64,000 nucleotides of DNA from Bryopsis sp. KO-2023 (taxonomy: Eukaryota; Chlorophyta; Ulvophyceae; Bryopsidales; Bryopsidaceae). The stretch is taken from NCBI GenBank assembly GCA_030272585.1, contig BSYQ01000010.1, positions 1,798,001 to 1,862,000 on the forward strand, given 5' to 3'. Made by a program: the position numbers and the translations under genes. Below, one piece after another: positions 53,996-64,000 of the stretch (position 1 is its first letter; the number at the start of each line of letters is the position of its first letter). The notes beneath the pieces were generated by a model. The model saw only the letters and a list, made by a program, of their open reading frames with translations, was not told the origin of the DNA and did not search any database.

Positions 53996-55020
53996 CATAC
54001 TATGGATCCGATCACGATCTAATCGGTCGTGGATTGATCGGTCCGACCGATTAAATCGTGATCGGGTTTTTCCGATCAGATCGATCGCCGATCAAATCGG
54101 TTTGGCCGATCATCGATGGAGATCGGCCGATCACCAATCTGATCGGCTGACCGATGAAATCGGCCGACTATGAACGGCCGATCACGATCACACCGACCAA
54201 CATCGGCCGATCAAGCGCCGACAGGGCGAGGCGCTTGATCGTGATCGTGGTCGTGATCGGAGATGCCGATTAGATCGGATCATGATCGGTCAATTGATCG
54301 GTCCATCACAAATGCCGAGAAATCACCACCCGCAGGTGTTTCTGGGGTGCAGGGATTCGAACCTGAGACCTAACAGACTAGAGACAGACGCATTAACGCT
54401 TGGACCACTCGGAGCCACGGTCACTAGGTCATCCGTGTCATTATATACCTCAGTTTGTCGGACTGACAGATCACGTATATAATGACACGGATGACCTACA
54501 AACCGTGGCTCCGAGTGGTCCAAGCGTTAGTGAGTATGCTTCTAATCCGATAGGTACCCGGTTCGAATCCTTCCACCTCAGAAACACCTGCGGGTGGTGA
54601 CTTGTCGGCATTTTCGCGAGACCGATCAATTCATCGATCAAATGATCAATACCGATCATGATCGGATGCAGGTCCGATCACGATCGGTCGATCACGATTA
54701 CACCGATCAAGGTCAGCCGATGAAGTGCCGACAGGTCGCGGCGCTTGATCGTGATCGGGATCGTGATCGGAACAACCGATCAGATCGGTGATCGGCGAAC
54801 CGATCACGATCACGATCAACATGTGATCGGACGATCAAGAGCACGATCAACATTTGATCGGCCGATCACGATCACGATCACCGATCAGCCAAAAATGAAA
54901 AAAAAAAAAAAAAAAACCGATCATTGCTAAAATAGGTTCTAGGACGCAGTTATGATGTCGGATTACTGCTGTGACCTAATATTACCTTAGTTTTGGAAGA
55001 TCGATCAGATCCATAGTATG
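53996..55020. mobile_element. Non-autonomous DNA transposon 2, 1025 bp, GATCGG-armed
   Basis: Terminal inverted repeats CATACTATGGATCYGATC (53996-54013 and 55003-55020, one mismatch) with an 8-bp target duplication GCTGTGGT (53988-53995 and 55021-55028). The 8-bp duplication suggests hAT or P-type transposition; the ends differ from transposon 1. No coding capacity. The arms consist almost entirely of GATCGG/CCGATC, CGATCACGATC and related palindromes, giving dozens of GATC sites. A ~50-bp block (GCCGACAGG.CG.GGCGCTTGATCG) occurs twice in direct orientation near 54217 and 54728. The centre is a palindrome with two inverted tRNA-like units. Confidence 0.9.
54311..54612. repeat. Central palindrome with two inverted tRNA-like units
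   Basis: About 302 bp. It begins AATGCCGAGAAATCACCACC and ends with the imperfect reverse complement (GGTGGTGACTTGTCGGCATT). Each half carries a tRNA-like unit reading away from the centre: minus strand about 54420-54346 and plus strand about 54504-54578. Both have GTGGCTCCGAGTGGTCCAAG as A box (class II, Ser/Leu-like) and GGTTCGAATCC as B box. The central part (GTCATCCGTGTCATTATATA and its complement) is a further hairpin. Confidence 0.85.
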
Positions 55021-55028
55021 GCTGTGGT

Positions 55029-55369
55029 GCACATGCCCAGGCATGTGATTTGATGTTTGTTTGTTTGCACACGCCCAGGCCACTTTAAATGAGGACACGT
55101 GAGGACATTATCCTCATTTCACAAACTTAAATCCAGTCAGCCGGCAACAAACGGCAACAAAACGTACGCCGTGGGTGGTACCCGAACACCCAAAAAGAAA
55201 TACAAGGTGTTTCGCCCAGTTTCGCGACTGCTCCTTTCATTTCGATGGTCACAACAGCTCTTTCTGTCCAGATCGCGCGTTGTGTCATGTGAGTCCGACT
55301 CATTTGCGTTTTTATATAGAAACATATACGATTTTACAAATAGATAACATCAACATGGGGGTACATCAA
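55029..55369. other. Unique spacer between transposon 2 and the right duplication copy
   Basis: No gene recognised. It includes GTTTGTTTGTTTG and an inverted pair around CACGCCCAGGC and GCCCAGGCATGTG. Confidence 0.5.
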
Positions 55370-56760
55370 ATATACGTGTATTTCGTATAGCAGTGGTGGC
55401 CTTGGCAGGTTTGTGAAGCTCGACATACAGAGTTGCTTTTGCTGAGCGAAACGCCCTAGACTCCGATCACCATGACGAAGGTCGCAGCAGTTATACTGAT
55501 CGCTCTGGTCGTGGTGGCCACCGCTGCTCCAGAGTTCCATGGTGAGATAGTTCACTCGGCGCTACATTGGTTCTTCCCCATCCCCTGGTTGGGGATCTTT
55601 GCTGGTTGGAAGACGTTTCCAAAGAGCACAGGGCGTGTGCGCAGGAGAGCGCGAACACCTCTCTTGAAAACTCTGTGCGTAGCTAACGGTGCACCCCGAA
55701 ATGTTTAAGTACAGTTCTCAGGTTTTCAACGCACACACCCGTCTCAATAATCATGGATCCCCACAAAGTCCCGAAACAACACATCGCAATTATGAACGAA
55801 TTTGTGACCATGATCTCCGCAGGGGACGGCGTCGACCCAGCAGAACAAGGTGCCAAGAGCTACCCTGGGGCGGCCATTGGCATGTGTAAGTGATCGGGGT
55901 TTGCTGTCTCGAGTGTTGGTTCAAGGCTTGGTCAAGCGATAACCTGGGTTTCTTTCGCATGCAGTGAAGAATTGGTTTGTCGCTCAAAAAAAACGACTGT
56001 CCGTCGAGTACGGTGATGGTAATGACAGGGACCCATTGACCGGACCCCCTGGACCTGTTGGGAGGTGATTAGTGGTTTTCCAAGTTGCGTGCGCGCGTCA
56101 CAAGATCCTTTTTTGCTACTTTTTACCACTTTTTGGAGCAAGAAAAGCACCAGAATCTCCAGAAGACCTGAAGGCAGTTTTTAAGAATTTCCAACTTTTT
56201 TTTTTCCCAGGCTGGAGTGATGTTTTGGTGTAATATTGATTGATTGATTGATGTTTTGGTATGTGTTGTAATTATCTGTTGCATGTTTTACCAAACCAAA
56301 CCAAAAAGTACATGTTTACGCCGGACAATCTCCAATTGGATTGTCCTCAATCAGGCTCAATCAGCTGGAAAATCCCAAGAAAAGAGTGATATGTGCCCAC
56401 TGCTTTTGTAATTATTGCCCGAAATCCCCCTCCCTATGATCAAATCTCACAAAAACAACCCCCTCTTCTTATACTTTCGGTGGTGATGGACTCCTCTCTT
56501 TTTTGCCGTTGGTTACTTCAGCCACACAACAAACAGCATATCGAAGCTTATAAGCTTTTTCTTTTCTTAAAAGCTTAACCCCCTTTTTATTCACAAATCC
56601 GCTGTACAACCAATTTGATGGTTCCAACAGATGTATTAGCAGAAGAATTTGACGCAACCACAAGCGCCAGGAGGGCCACAAGCTTCCCGGAGCAGAGAAT
56701 TGTTGATATTGGAGCGATGGTTCCACCCCCCACCCCCCCTCGATCGTTCCAGCCACACTC
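55370..56760. repeat. Segmental duplication, right copy (with empty RT2 site)
   Basis: Paralogous to 46926-48198 plus 53853-53987. It contains the frameshifted secreted-protein gene and, at about 56622-56640, the uninterrupted sequence GGTTCCAACAGATGTATTAG where the left copy carries RT2. Similarity fades after CCAGCCACACTCTTTTTCGC. Confidence 0.88.
55472..56068 (+). pseudogene. Small secreted protein, frameshifted copy
   Basis: Paralogue of 47030-47637 with the same signal peptide (MTKVAAVILIALVVVATAA) and aromatic/basic N-terminal half. A 20-base deletion near 55757, relative to the left copy, shifts the frame, so the reading frame used in the left copy ends early. Downstream exon sequence and the GTAAGT/CAG intron signals are still intact, and a separate in-frame ATG (ATGGATCCCCAC, 55754) could begin a shorter product. 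Either a pseudogene or a copy with an altered C-terminus. Confidence 0.55.
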
Positions 56761-57193
56761 TTTTTCGCAATGCTGTGTTGTTTCCTGCTTTGACGAGCCT
56801 GCGGTCCTTTCACGAAATCCACGTAAAACGAACGCCATCGTCACGACAGCAAGCGCCCGTACTAGTAGTACAACCGCGGACTTCCCCGTATGTCGTACTC
56901 GTACGAGACGGGCTCGCGCGTTTCGGAACGCAACGCGTCCCACAGCAATTAGAGGCCGAATCGATCGAAGTGCCGGGCTCTGGTGGGAGCTTTTCGCGCG
57001 AACCGCACTCGGACGCTCGATCATTTCCGTCGAAACATTTCAGCGAAAGAGGGAAAAAAAAAAGCCAACGGGGGGTAGAATACGAAACGTTCACGGAGGG
57101 AGAGAGACCTGGTTGAAAAAAAAAAAAATCTAGTCGTGCAGGGAAAAAGAAAGTAGAAAAAAAAACTAGAGTTCGACTCCGCGGATTGCCGCG
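56069..57193. other. Duplication 3' flank and MLO upstream region
   Basis: The first part is the duplicated 3' flank. A GCGCC-richer stretch (56800-57030, with TTTCGCGCGAA near 56990) precedes MLO and is the likely promoter. A minus-strand frame ending LVVASNSSA.TS is conserved between the two duplicate copies (near 56640 and 53870) and could be a C-terminal exon, but no start or splice partner was found. Confidence 0.4.
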
Positions 57194-60100
57194 ATGGCGT
57201 CGGGCTCCGCAGACGAGAAAACTTTGTCCAATACGCCCTCTTGGCGCATAGAGCTTTTGATTCTCGTCTTCATTGTTATCACGTTGCTTTGGGAAAAAGG
57301 AACGGATAAAATAGAACACTTTTTGAGCTCAAGAAAACGATTGGGGTTGCGCCACGTAATTCACAAAGTCGAGGAGGAGCTTCTGGCGCTCGGGCTGATT
57401 TCTTTGCTCCTGATAGCCTTGCAGGTGGGTGCTGTTTAAATTCTTTTTCACGTTTTTTTTTGGGGGGGGGGGGGGGTGAAGCGGTGTTGCGCTTTTCTTG
57501 GTTTCGTTTTTGGCAACGCTCAGTAGAGGCGTTTATGACTAACCTATTCAAAGAAAAAAAAGAGTTAGTTGGCCCCTTGGATTGGTAGTAGATTATTATT
57601 TATTTTTTTCAGAATGAATTCAGTAATATATACAGGCTCTTTTTCCCCGCTTGGCTTTGTTTTTCTTTTTTTGGAGATCCTGGACAGGATGATCTTGAAG
57701 ACGGCCCGCTATTTTTTTATTTTATTTTTAAGGAGCTATTGTATTTTTTAAATTTAGAAAAAAAAGAAAAGTCCAAGCAAAACCCACTAATACTACGCAG
57801 TGCCCCCTTTTATTTTGAATTCAGGAAAATAAAACCCAAGCAAAAACCAACCTATACTACGCAGTGCCCCCTTTTTTCTCTGGGGTTCCCCCCCCCCTCC
57901 TCTTCATATTAACTTTTTGTACGTATATATATACATAAATTATCGATTTTTTATATGTATTTTTTTTCTGTTTGTTTTGACACGTGCATCAACGAATCAG
58001 GATCCCCTCTCCAACTTTTGCATAGACAAACCCGAAGAAGAATACTCCTCCCACGAAAGCAAATACAGCCCCGACCCTTATTCCAAAGAAGAACCGGCAG
58101 CACCCGATGACAGTCATGCGAGGCGACTGACTGCCAGCGGTGGGGGGGCCGGGAATTGTCCGGAAGGCAAAGAGCCTTTCTGGTCGATCGCAACCACTCA
58201 TCAAACACACATCTTCATTTTCCTGCTGGCTCTGATTCACATTGTTTACGCAATGCTTTCCATGATCATTTGTCTGTGGAAAGTGCGAAGGTGGAAAAAG
58301 TGGGAAGACATGGCGGACCACAATCTCTCGGACATGTGAGGGAGGGGGGGGTTCGGGGCTGTGTGTAAAATATGTATAAAAATATAATATATATTATAAT
58401 AATACTGGGCTAAATCACCTCGTTGTGGAGGGCCTTGGTTGGGGAAGTTTGACTAATGTAAATTAAACATTCATTCATGCTACAAAATTGTACAGAACTG
58501 TACCGCTTTTGTACCAAAAACTATGTGCTTTTTTTTCTCTTCTCTCTTTTTTTTGAAGTTTTTTTCTGACTCATTTCGGAACTTTTGTGCGTTCGAAGAA
58601 TTGGAAAAAAAAGGAAAGGAGAAATATTTTTTCTTTAAAAAAAAGTCTATCGTTGGAGATGATGTTGATTTTTTTTTAAAAGTTAGTCGACTTGGCTTTT
58701 ATTAATCTATTAACTTATGCTTGAATTTTTCTTTTTTTCTCAGAGTCTTTTTTCACTGGAAAGAAATTGAAAAAAAATGAAATGAATGCATGTAGGAATA
58801 TCTTGTCCCGGAGAAACATGTTCTGTTATTACTGGGATGCCTGGACGGGGTCTTTCACGGAATCCATCGACCGATCGGTTTACCTGGGGTTGAGAAGGCT
58901 TTTCATCGAACGAATGAGTCTGACAGATTCCTTTAATTTTCACGAGTTTCTGGTCAATTCAATGGAAGAGGAATTCTCGAAGGTACTGAGGTAACGCATC
59001 CCAGCCCCAAAATAATTTACGTAGAGTTCTTTTTGGTTGAATGGCTGCTGCTTATTTGCCGGCTTGAAAATTGCTCTCCCCCCCCCCCCCTTTTTTTCTT
59101 TTTCCTGAAACTATGACCCCCCCTTGAAATAAATGGAATAAACTGTTCTATTTTTGCAGATAAGAACTGCTTGTCCTAAGGCAAAGCTGAAGTTGTCGGA
59201 ATTACCTTCCCAAAGCATTATTTCCTCAAGTTTAAAAATTGCACCCTGTGATTGACTCTCTGAGATAGATATACATATACATTTTTTTATTTTATTTCTT
59301 TTTTTGGGGGAGGAGGGAGTCGAGGCTTTTTTGTGTTTGTTTTGTTTTTCCAGGTTGTGAAGATGGAATGGTTGATGTGGGCGATCGTCGGGATTTGGGT
59401 TTTGGCACCACCCTATGTGCTTTTCATAATGACAGGATTTGCTGTCATTATTATGGTCGTCGTTGGAACTCAATTGGAGCTAGTGGCCATCAAGCTCAGC
59501 CATCAAGTGAGCCACCAAAAAAAAACTCGAGAAAATGAAACAATCTCATTCAAGCACCAAAAGAAAATGAACATAAATAATGATAATAATAAAGTGTATG
59601 CTGTAATGATTTGTGAAACAATCGCTGCGAACAGCAAAATTGACCTTGTATTTTTTACTTAATGTTTTGAGATGGTGATGGCTTGGGGTGGTGCATCACC
59701 TCCCACCCTTTTTCAGGTTTTTTTTGTTTTTTTTGACAAGTCCTGGCATAGTTTACTTTTTTTTCCTGGGATTGCTCATTTGATTAATAAGATTTTGGAG
59801 TCATCAAATTTTTTATTATTTTTTTTCATTCAGGCGTACTTGTCGTACGGAGATAGGCCGACTTTGACCAAACATGAAGGTCCTTCGTTGATCAGGCGAT
59901 CGCTTGCCACAATTTCGAAAGGACTACGAAGTGAGATATTTTTTTTTCCACCCCCTAATTCGCTTTCACTAAAGTAACACAGAATTGAAAAGAAAAAAAA
60001 CGGGAGTTTCGTTTTTTCATGAAGTTTCATGTTCAAGTTTTGAAACTTTTTTGGGAGAGAAATTCAACAAGAAGAAAATTTCATTTTTGATTCTGATTAT

Positions 60101-61665
60101 TCCTAAAAATGAAATCCAACAAGGTGAAAACTTCATTTTCGATATCGAGTTTTTTTGGGTGTGCAGAATCCAACATGGAAATTCTATGCTGACTGATGAA
60201 TTTTTTTTATCTTTCCTCTTTCTTTCTAGCAGAGGGGTCGAAAAAACACCACACAGATGGGGAAGTCAGACATGAAGTGAAGGCAGTGAGCAGGGCCCCA
60301 TCTTCCTCTCGAATTCACAGCGACGATTTGGACTTGTTCATGGCAAGAGACAAAAGAAGAGCCTCCAACATGACAAGAACAGGCAGCTTTTCTTTGGATC
60401 ACTCAAGGAGGGAAAAGGAATTCTCAACTCAAGAAATCACGTCGAGTGAGGCATTTTTTTATTTCTTTTTGCATGTCAATTTCCCCCTTTCACACGCACA
60501 CAATAAAAAAAAGAGAGATGGGGATTATAAATCGTTTGCTGCGCTCCAGACTGAAAAAGAAAAATTACAAACGATTCGTAAATTTTTGCTATTTTTTTCC
60601 CTGTCCCATGCATGTGCATAGGATCTTCTTCCAATAATTTTGATATATATATATATATATATATATAATTCTGGGGGCGTGCTGCTTGTTTGCTCATTGA
60701 TATTGATTTGTGAAGGTTTTTGACTTGCCAGGCGGAGCCCCATCTGCGATTGCACCCGAAAGAATATCAACCTTGGAAAGGGGCAGCCATGTGCATTCTG
60801 GATATACCTCCAGCTCAGACGACGAATATCAAACAGGTTATTTCGAAAACATACTCGTAGAATTGTTGAAGGAATGTATTTCTCATGAATCCCGAAAATT
60901 AATTAAAAAAAAAAAGCAAAAAAGAGTCGATAATATTTTCGTGTGGTCGAAACCCCAGTTTTGCCTTTTGCTCCTTTTCCTTCTTCATGCATAATTTTTT
61001 TGCCCCCCCCCCCCCCAAACTTTGTGCCACTGTTGATTTTTTTTTTTTTTAACTGTGCCAACTGCCACCATCAGAAATTTCTTGCTACCTTTAGAACAAT
61101 AGAAAAATTGTATAGTATGTATATAAAGAGGCACAATTTTTGTTTTACCTCTATTTTCAACTTTTTGTGGGGTTTTTTTTCCCTGTCAGACACACCTCTT
61201 CATCCAGGGATGATGAGGCATGCTGAGGCTTCCATCCAAGAAAGCCAGGACGGCAAGCCAGGCACCAGTTTCGGAAACGTCGATTACGGAGAAAAACTGG
61301 GGGGCCTCCCTGTGATGGAATCTCACGAACAAGAAAAAGCCTCGATTGGATCCAGTGCGAGACGATGGGCTCGTGCCGTCGACTGGGCAATCGGGGGAAA
61401 AAAACGTGAAGAGGAGAGAATGCAACGACAGCAAGACACGTTTGCCGAAAGGTGGAACGAAAAAAAAAAAATTGATCATAATAATAATAATGAAATGATG
61501 AAAAAAAAAAGGAGAAAGAAAGGAAGAGGCGAAAATCGTGCACAGAATTGGATTCGATATCTGCACCTCGAGATCCCCCCAAAAATTAGGAGCTCCTATT
61601 TAATTAGGAGTGATATGTATATATAAATATATCCCCAAAAATTAGAAGCTCCTATAAAATCAGGA

Positions 61666-61703
<38 letters not shown>

Positions 61704-63686
61704 TCCCCCAAAATTAAGAGCTCCTGAAAAATTAGGAGTGATATATATAACTGTTTCTCGTGGTTGTGTGGCTGAGCAGTTACCCGGTGGCGGATTCCGC
61801 GCAGCTCTTTTGGCTCCGTCGACCTCGTCTCATGCTGAGGGCAGTCCAATTCACGTATTTCGAAACCTCCATCGTGCTGGCAATCCTGCTGTTCAACATG
61901 TGGCAAGACATGGCGTTCATCATCAGCAAAGATTTTGGGAATCACAATTGGCTGACTTTCGGGCTCGTCATTTTGGGGGTCCTCTTGATGTTGCACAGCG
62001 CTTATTTCATCTTGCCGGTGTATGCCCTCACGATGGCTGCGGGATCTCACTGCCCAAGATCCATTCTCAAATTGGCCAAAAAGAAGAAAATCAAGCCACA
62101 GATGGTCAAGTGAGTTTGCGAGCTAAAGAGTGCCGGCCAAAAAAAAAAAAACACTAAATACCACTAATAATGAAGAATCGTGTGATTCCCATTCTGCTGA
62201 AGTTTTTTCAAGTTAATCGTTCAGTATCAATACTGTGCAGCAGCTTTTGCTGATGCTCGTTTTCCTTGTCGGAAATCATCTCATGCTCTTCTTTTTTTGC
62301 GGATTTGATGTCTTATTTGGTCTTTAGTTTTTTTCCATTGTTATTTTTGCATTTTTTGATCTCATATTTGATCTTTTTTTTTCATTGTTATCTTTTGTGG
62401 TTTTGATCTCATATTGATATTGGTTTTTTTGGGTTTTTTTCTCATTTTTTGTATGGCTGTGAACGTAGCGCCCTCGAGAGAATGTCGTACAACCCCTTTG
62501 GTCAAGGGACGACATCAGCCGAAGCCACTGGTCCAGATGATGTCATGATCGACATGGATTGGGAAAGAGAAATCGAGAAAGTGGCTGCTCAAGACGCACA
62601 GGTGCAAAAAAAGAAACAACCCCAACAAAAAAAGATCACAATTTCTAGTCAATGGATTGATTCGAAAACACGATACGAAATCATGCAAAAGGGTTTCCGC
62701 CCCAAAACAGCTCCTTTGCCTTTAATGACTTCATTGTTTCATTGTTTTAATAGCTCCTTTTTGTTCACCTAAACTATTTCGCTTTTTTTTTCTCATGTGT
62801 GTGTGTGTGTTTTCTTCATCTAGGAGAGAAATCAAAATTCCATAACGACATTGCTGGGAGCAATGTTCCAGGAAAAGGCAAAGGAATTTGCTCTGGCCAG
62901 GCGATCGTATCAAAAGCAAAGCGAGGACTTGTCCTTGCAACCGAGATGGATGTCCGAAGCCTCCCCCAGAGCTCACGGTGCGTTCCCAAAAACTCGCTGT
63001 CGAAAAACCGAGCAAATTTCAACTTTTTTTTTTGTTAAACACCTGCTTTGTGTGTGATGTGGTTCCAACAAGACATCAACACTTGGCTTGAAAAGAAATA
63101 ATAATAAAAAGAAAACTTGCTTTGTTATTGGAAAAGAAATAATAATAAAAAGAAAACTGCTTTGTTATTGAACCCAGGTAAATCGCCTATGAGCTTCACG
63201 GAGCCAGAACTGCTGTCGAACGAGCATGTGAGGCCGGCATCCCCTCTCCGGACGTCCTCCCAGCCGCCGGAGGACTTCAAACGAATGCCGACATTCGCAA
63301 TCATGGGAAACGACGAACAAAGCGGCAGCGGCTCCAGGAGCGTCGAGGGGGGCGGGACGATGGGGACCAGCAAAAACCCACATCAGTACTCAGAGCATGA
63401 GGCAGCGGAGGAAGACCCCAGGGGGGGATTGCTGGTGGACCTCGGAGGGCAGCTGAGGAAATCTTCGTTTTCGTTCGATTCGCAGATGAGTGGGGTGGCT
63501 GGGGCGAGGAGGATGCCTTCTCAGACGATTCTGGATGAACCGGATGCTTACACGAAAAAATGTACGATATATGGGAGCCATGCCACATTGCATGAAATTG
63601 CTCTGTTGTTCAAAAAGGCAGAGGACCCCAGGGGGCCGTCTGGGAGTGGAAAAGCGGAGCATGGGAGGAGGAGGGGGTCCAGTTAG
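57194..63686 (+). CDS. MLO-family seven-transmembrane protein
   Basis: Twelve exons, all joining in phase: 57194-57424, 58001-58335, 58796-58982, 59354-59506, 59834-59930, 60230-60445, 60732-60836, 61190-61451, 61780-62109, 62469-62601, 62824-62977, 63178-63686; about 903 residues. MLO marks: TPSW and ELLALGLISLLLIAL (helices 1-2), an extracellular Cys loop, HQTHIFIFLLALIHIVY, KVRRWKKWE, FNFHEFLVNSMEEEF, MVVVGTQLELVAIKL, FWLRRPRLMLRAVQF and LPVYALTMAAGS (helices 3-7). MLO proteins are plasma-membrane calcium-linked channels or regulators, known from plant mildew susceptibility and pollen tubes. Exons 5-8 add about 220 residues to the cytoplasmic loop before helix 6, where plant MLOs have a few tens. 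The usual calmodulin-binding Trp after helix 7 is not obvious. Exon 3 start and exon 10 end are the least certain boundaries. Confidence 0.92.
57775..57880. repeat. ~57-bp direct duplication in MLO intron 1
   Basis: CCAAGCAAAA..CC then CTACGCAGTGCCCCCTTTT occurs twice in succession. Confidence 0.8.
61576..61750. repeat. Three-copy ~55-bp repeat in MLO intron 8
   Basis: Units of CCCCAAAAATTAG(G/A)AGCTCCT then AT..AGGAGTGATAT and a (TA)n tail. Each unit carries an inverted pair (AGCTCCT / AGGAG(T)), so each can form a hairpin. Confidence 0.85.
63088..63172. repeat. ~42-bp tandem duplication before MLO exon 12
   Basis: AAGAAATAATAATAAAAAGAAAAC followed by TTGCTTTGTTATTG occurs twice, just upstream of the last acceptor (AACCCAG). 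Confidence 0.85.
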
Positions 63687-64000
63687 ATATACTGCGGGGG
63701 GGGGGGGGGGGAGGGGATGGGCAGTGGTGGTGGGGTAGAAGGAATTATGAGTGTTTTCCCAGAAAAAAGAAAAGAGAGGGGGGGGGCGGGACGGGTGGGC
63801 GGGAAAGGGACCTTTCAAAAATGGACGTTACTGGTTCTTTTTCCCTTTTTTTTTTCAGATTTAAAAGAAAAAAACACAAAAACAAAATGAAGGCACCGAA
63901 CATGCATTGTTTTTTTTCTTTCTTCTATTGTTTTTTTTGGGGATTGATGATGGTTGGGTTTGATTTCGGGGGGAAAAGGAAAAAAAGAAAGCAAAAAACA
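63687..64000. other. MLO 3' flank
   Basis: G-rich then T-rich non-coding DNA to the window end; no gene seen. Confidence 0.6.

Noticed and set aside
1-64000. CRISPR arrays, bacterial operons or phage genes
   Set aside because: No regularly spaced direct repeats with unique spacers, and all recognised genes are eukaryotic with introns.

Overview
This window looks like nuclear DNA from an intron-rich microbial eukaryote, most likely an alga or other protist. It carries 12-16 exon genes with GTGAGT-type donors, spliceosomal U5 RNA, TFIID subunit TAF2, an MLO-family seven-helix protein, LTR retrotransposons and small non-autonomous DNA transposons. There are no operons and no bacterial signals. 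Introns and intergenic DNA are AT-rich with long homopolymer tracts, often a T run running straight into a G run; exons are GC-richer. I could not fix the lineage. MLO argues for an alga/protist or plant-like lineage rather than an animal.

Layout, left to right. 1-5640: purine-rich low-complexity DNA, then a plus-strand gene for a membrane-anchored FCP1/SCP (CTDNEP1/Nem1-like) phosphatase. 5641-9352: repeat-rich non-coding DNA. 9353-13597: two genes for predicted secreted RidA/YjgF-fold proteins flanking the first of three DMT/EamA transporter paralogues. 14524-21445: an apparently intact LTR retrotransposon (RT1) with matching 327-bp LTRs and one gag-pol reading frame. 22668-22800: a U5 snRNA gene. 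24877-26123: the 3' part of an unrecognised minus-strand gene. 28332-33461: DMT paralogues 2 and 3; paralogues 1 and 2 lie in ~2.29-kb inverted arms about 16 kb apart. 34973-42625: a TAF2 gene on the minus strand. 43815-44387: a small membrane protein gene divergent from TAF2. 46926-56760: a segmental duplication carrying a small secreted-protein gene. Its left copy is broken by a pol-deleted chromodomain LTR retrotransposon (RT2), which in turn carries a 466-bp DNA transposon; a second 1025-bp transposon lies just downstream. 57194-63686: a 12-exon MLO gene that could be followed in phase from start to stop.

The most unusual material is in 48.2-55.0 kb. Three structurally unrelated mobile elements (the RT2 LTR and two transposons with 8-bp target duplications) each contain tRNA-like A-box/B-box sequences. 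The two transposons have arms built almost entirely from one short self-complementary motif each (TACGGT/ACCGTA in one, GATCGG/CCGATC in the other). RT1 and RT2 share a primer-binding site, carry LTR pairs that look identical by eye, and show abrupt switches between CpG-rich and CpG-depleted blocks.

All exon models come from reading frame and splice phase by eye; boundaries should be treated as good to a few bases unless marked uncertain.
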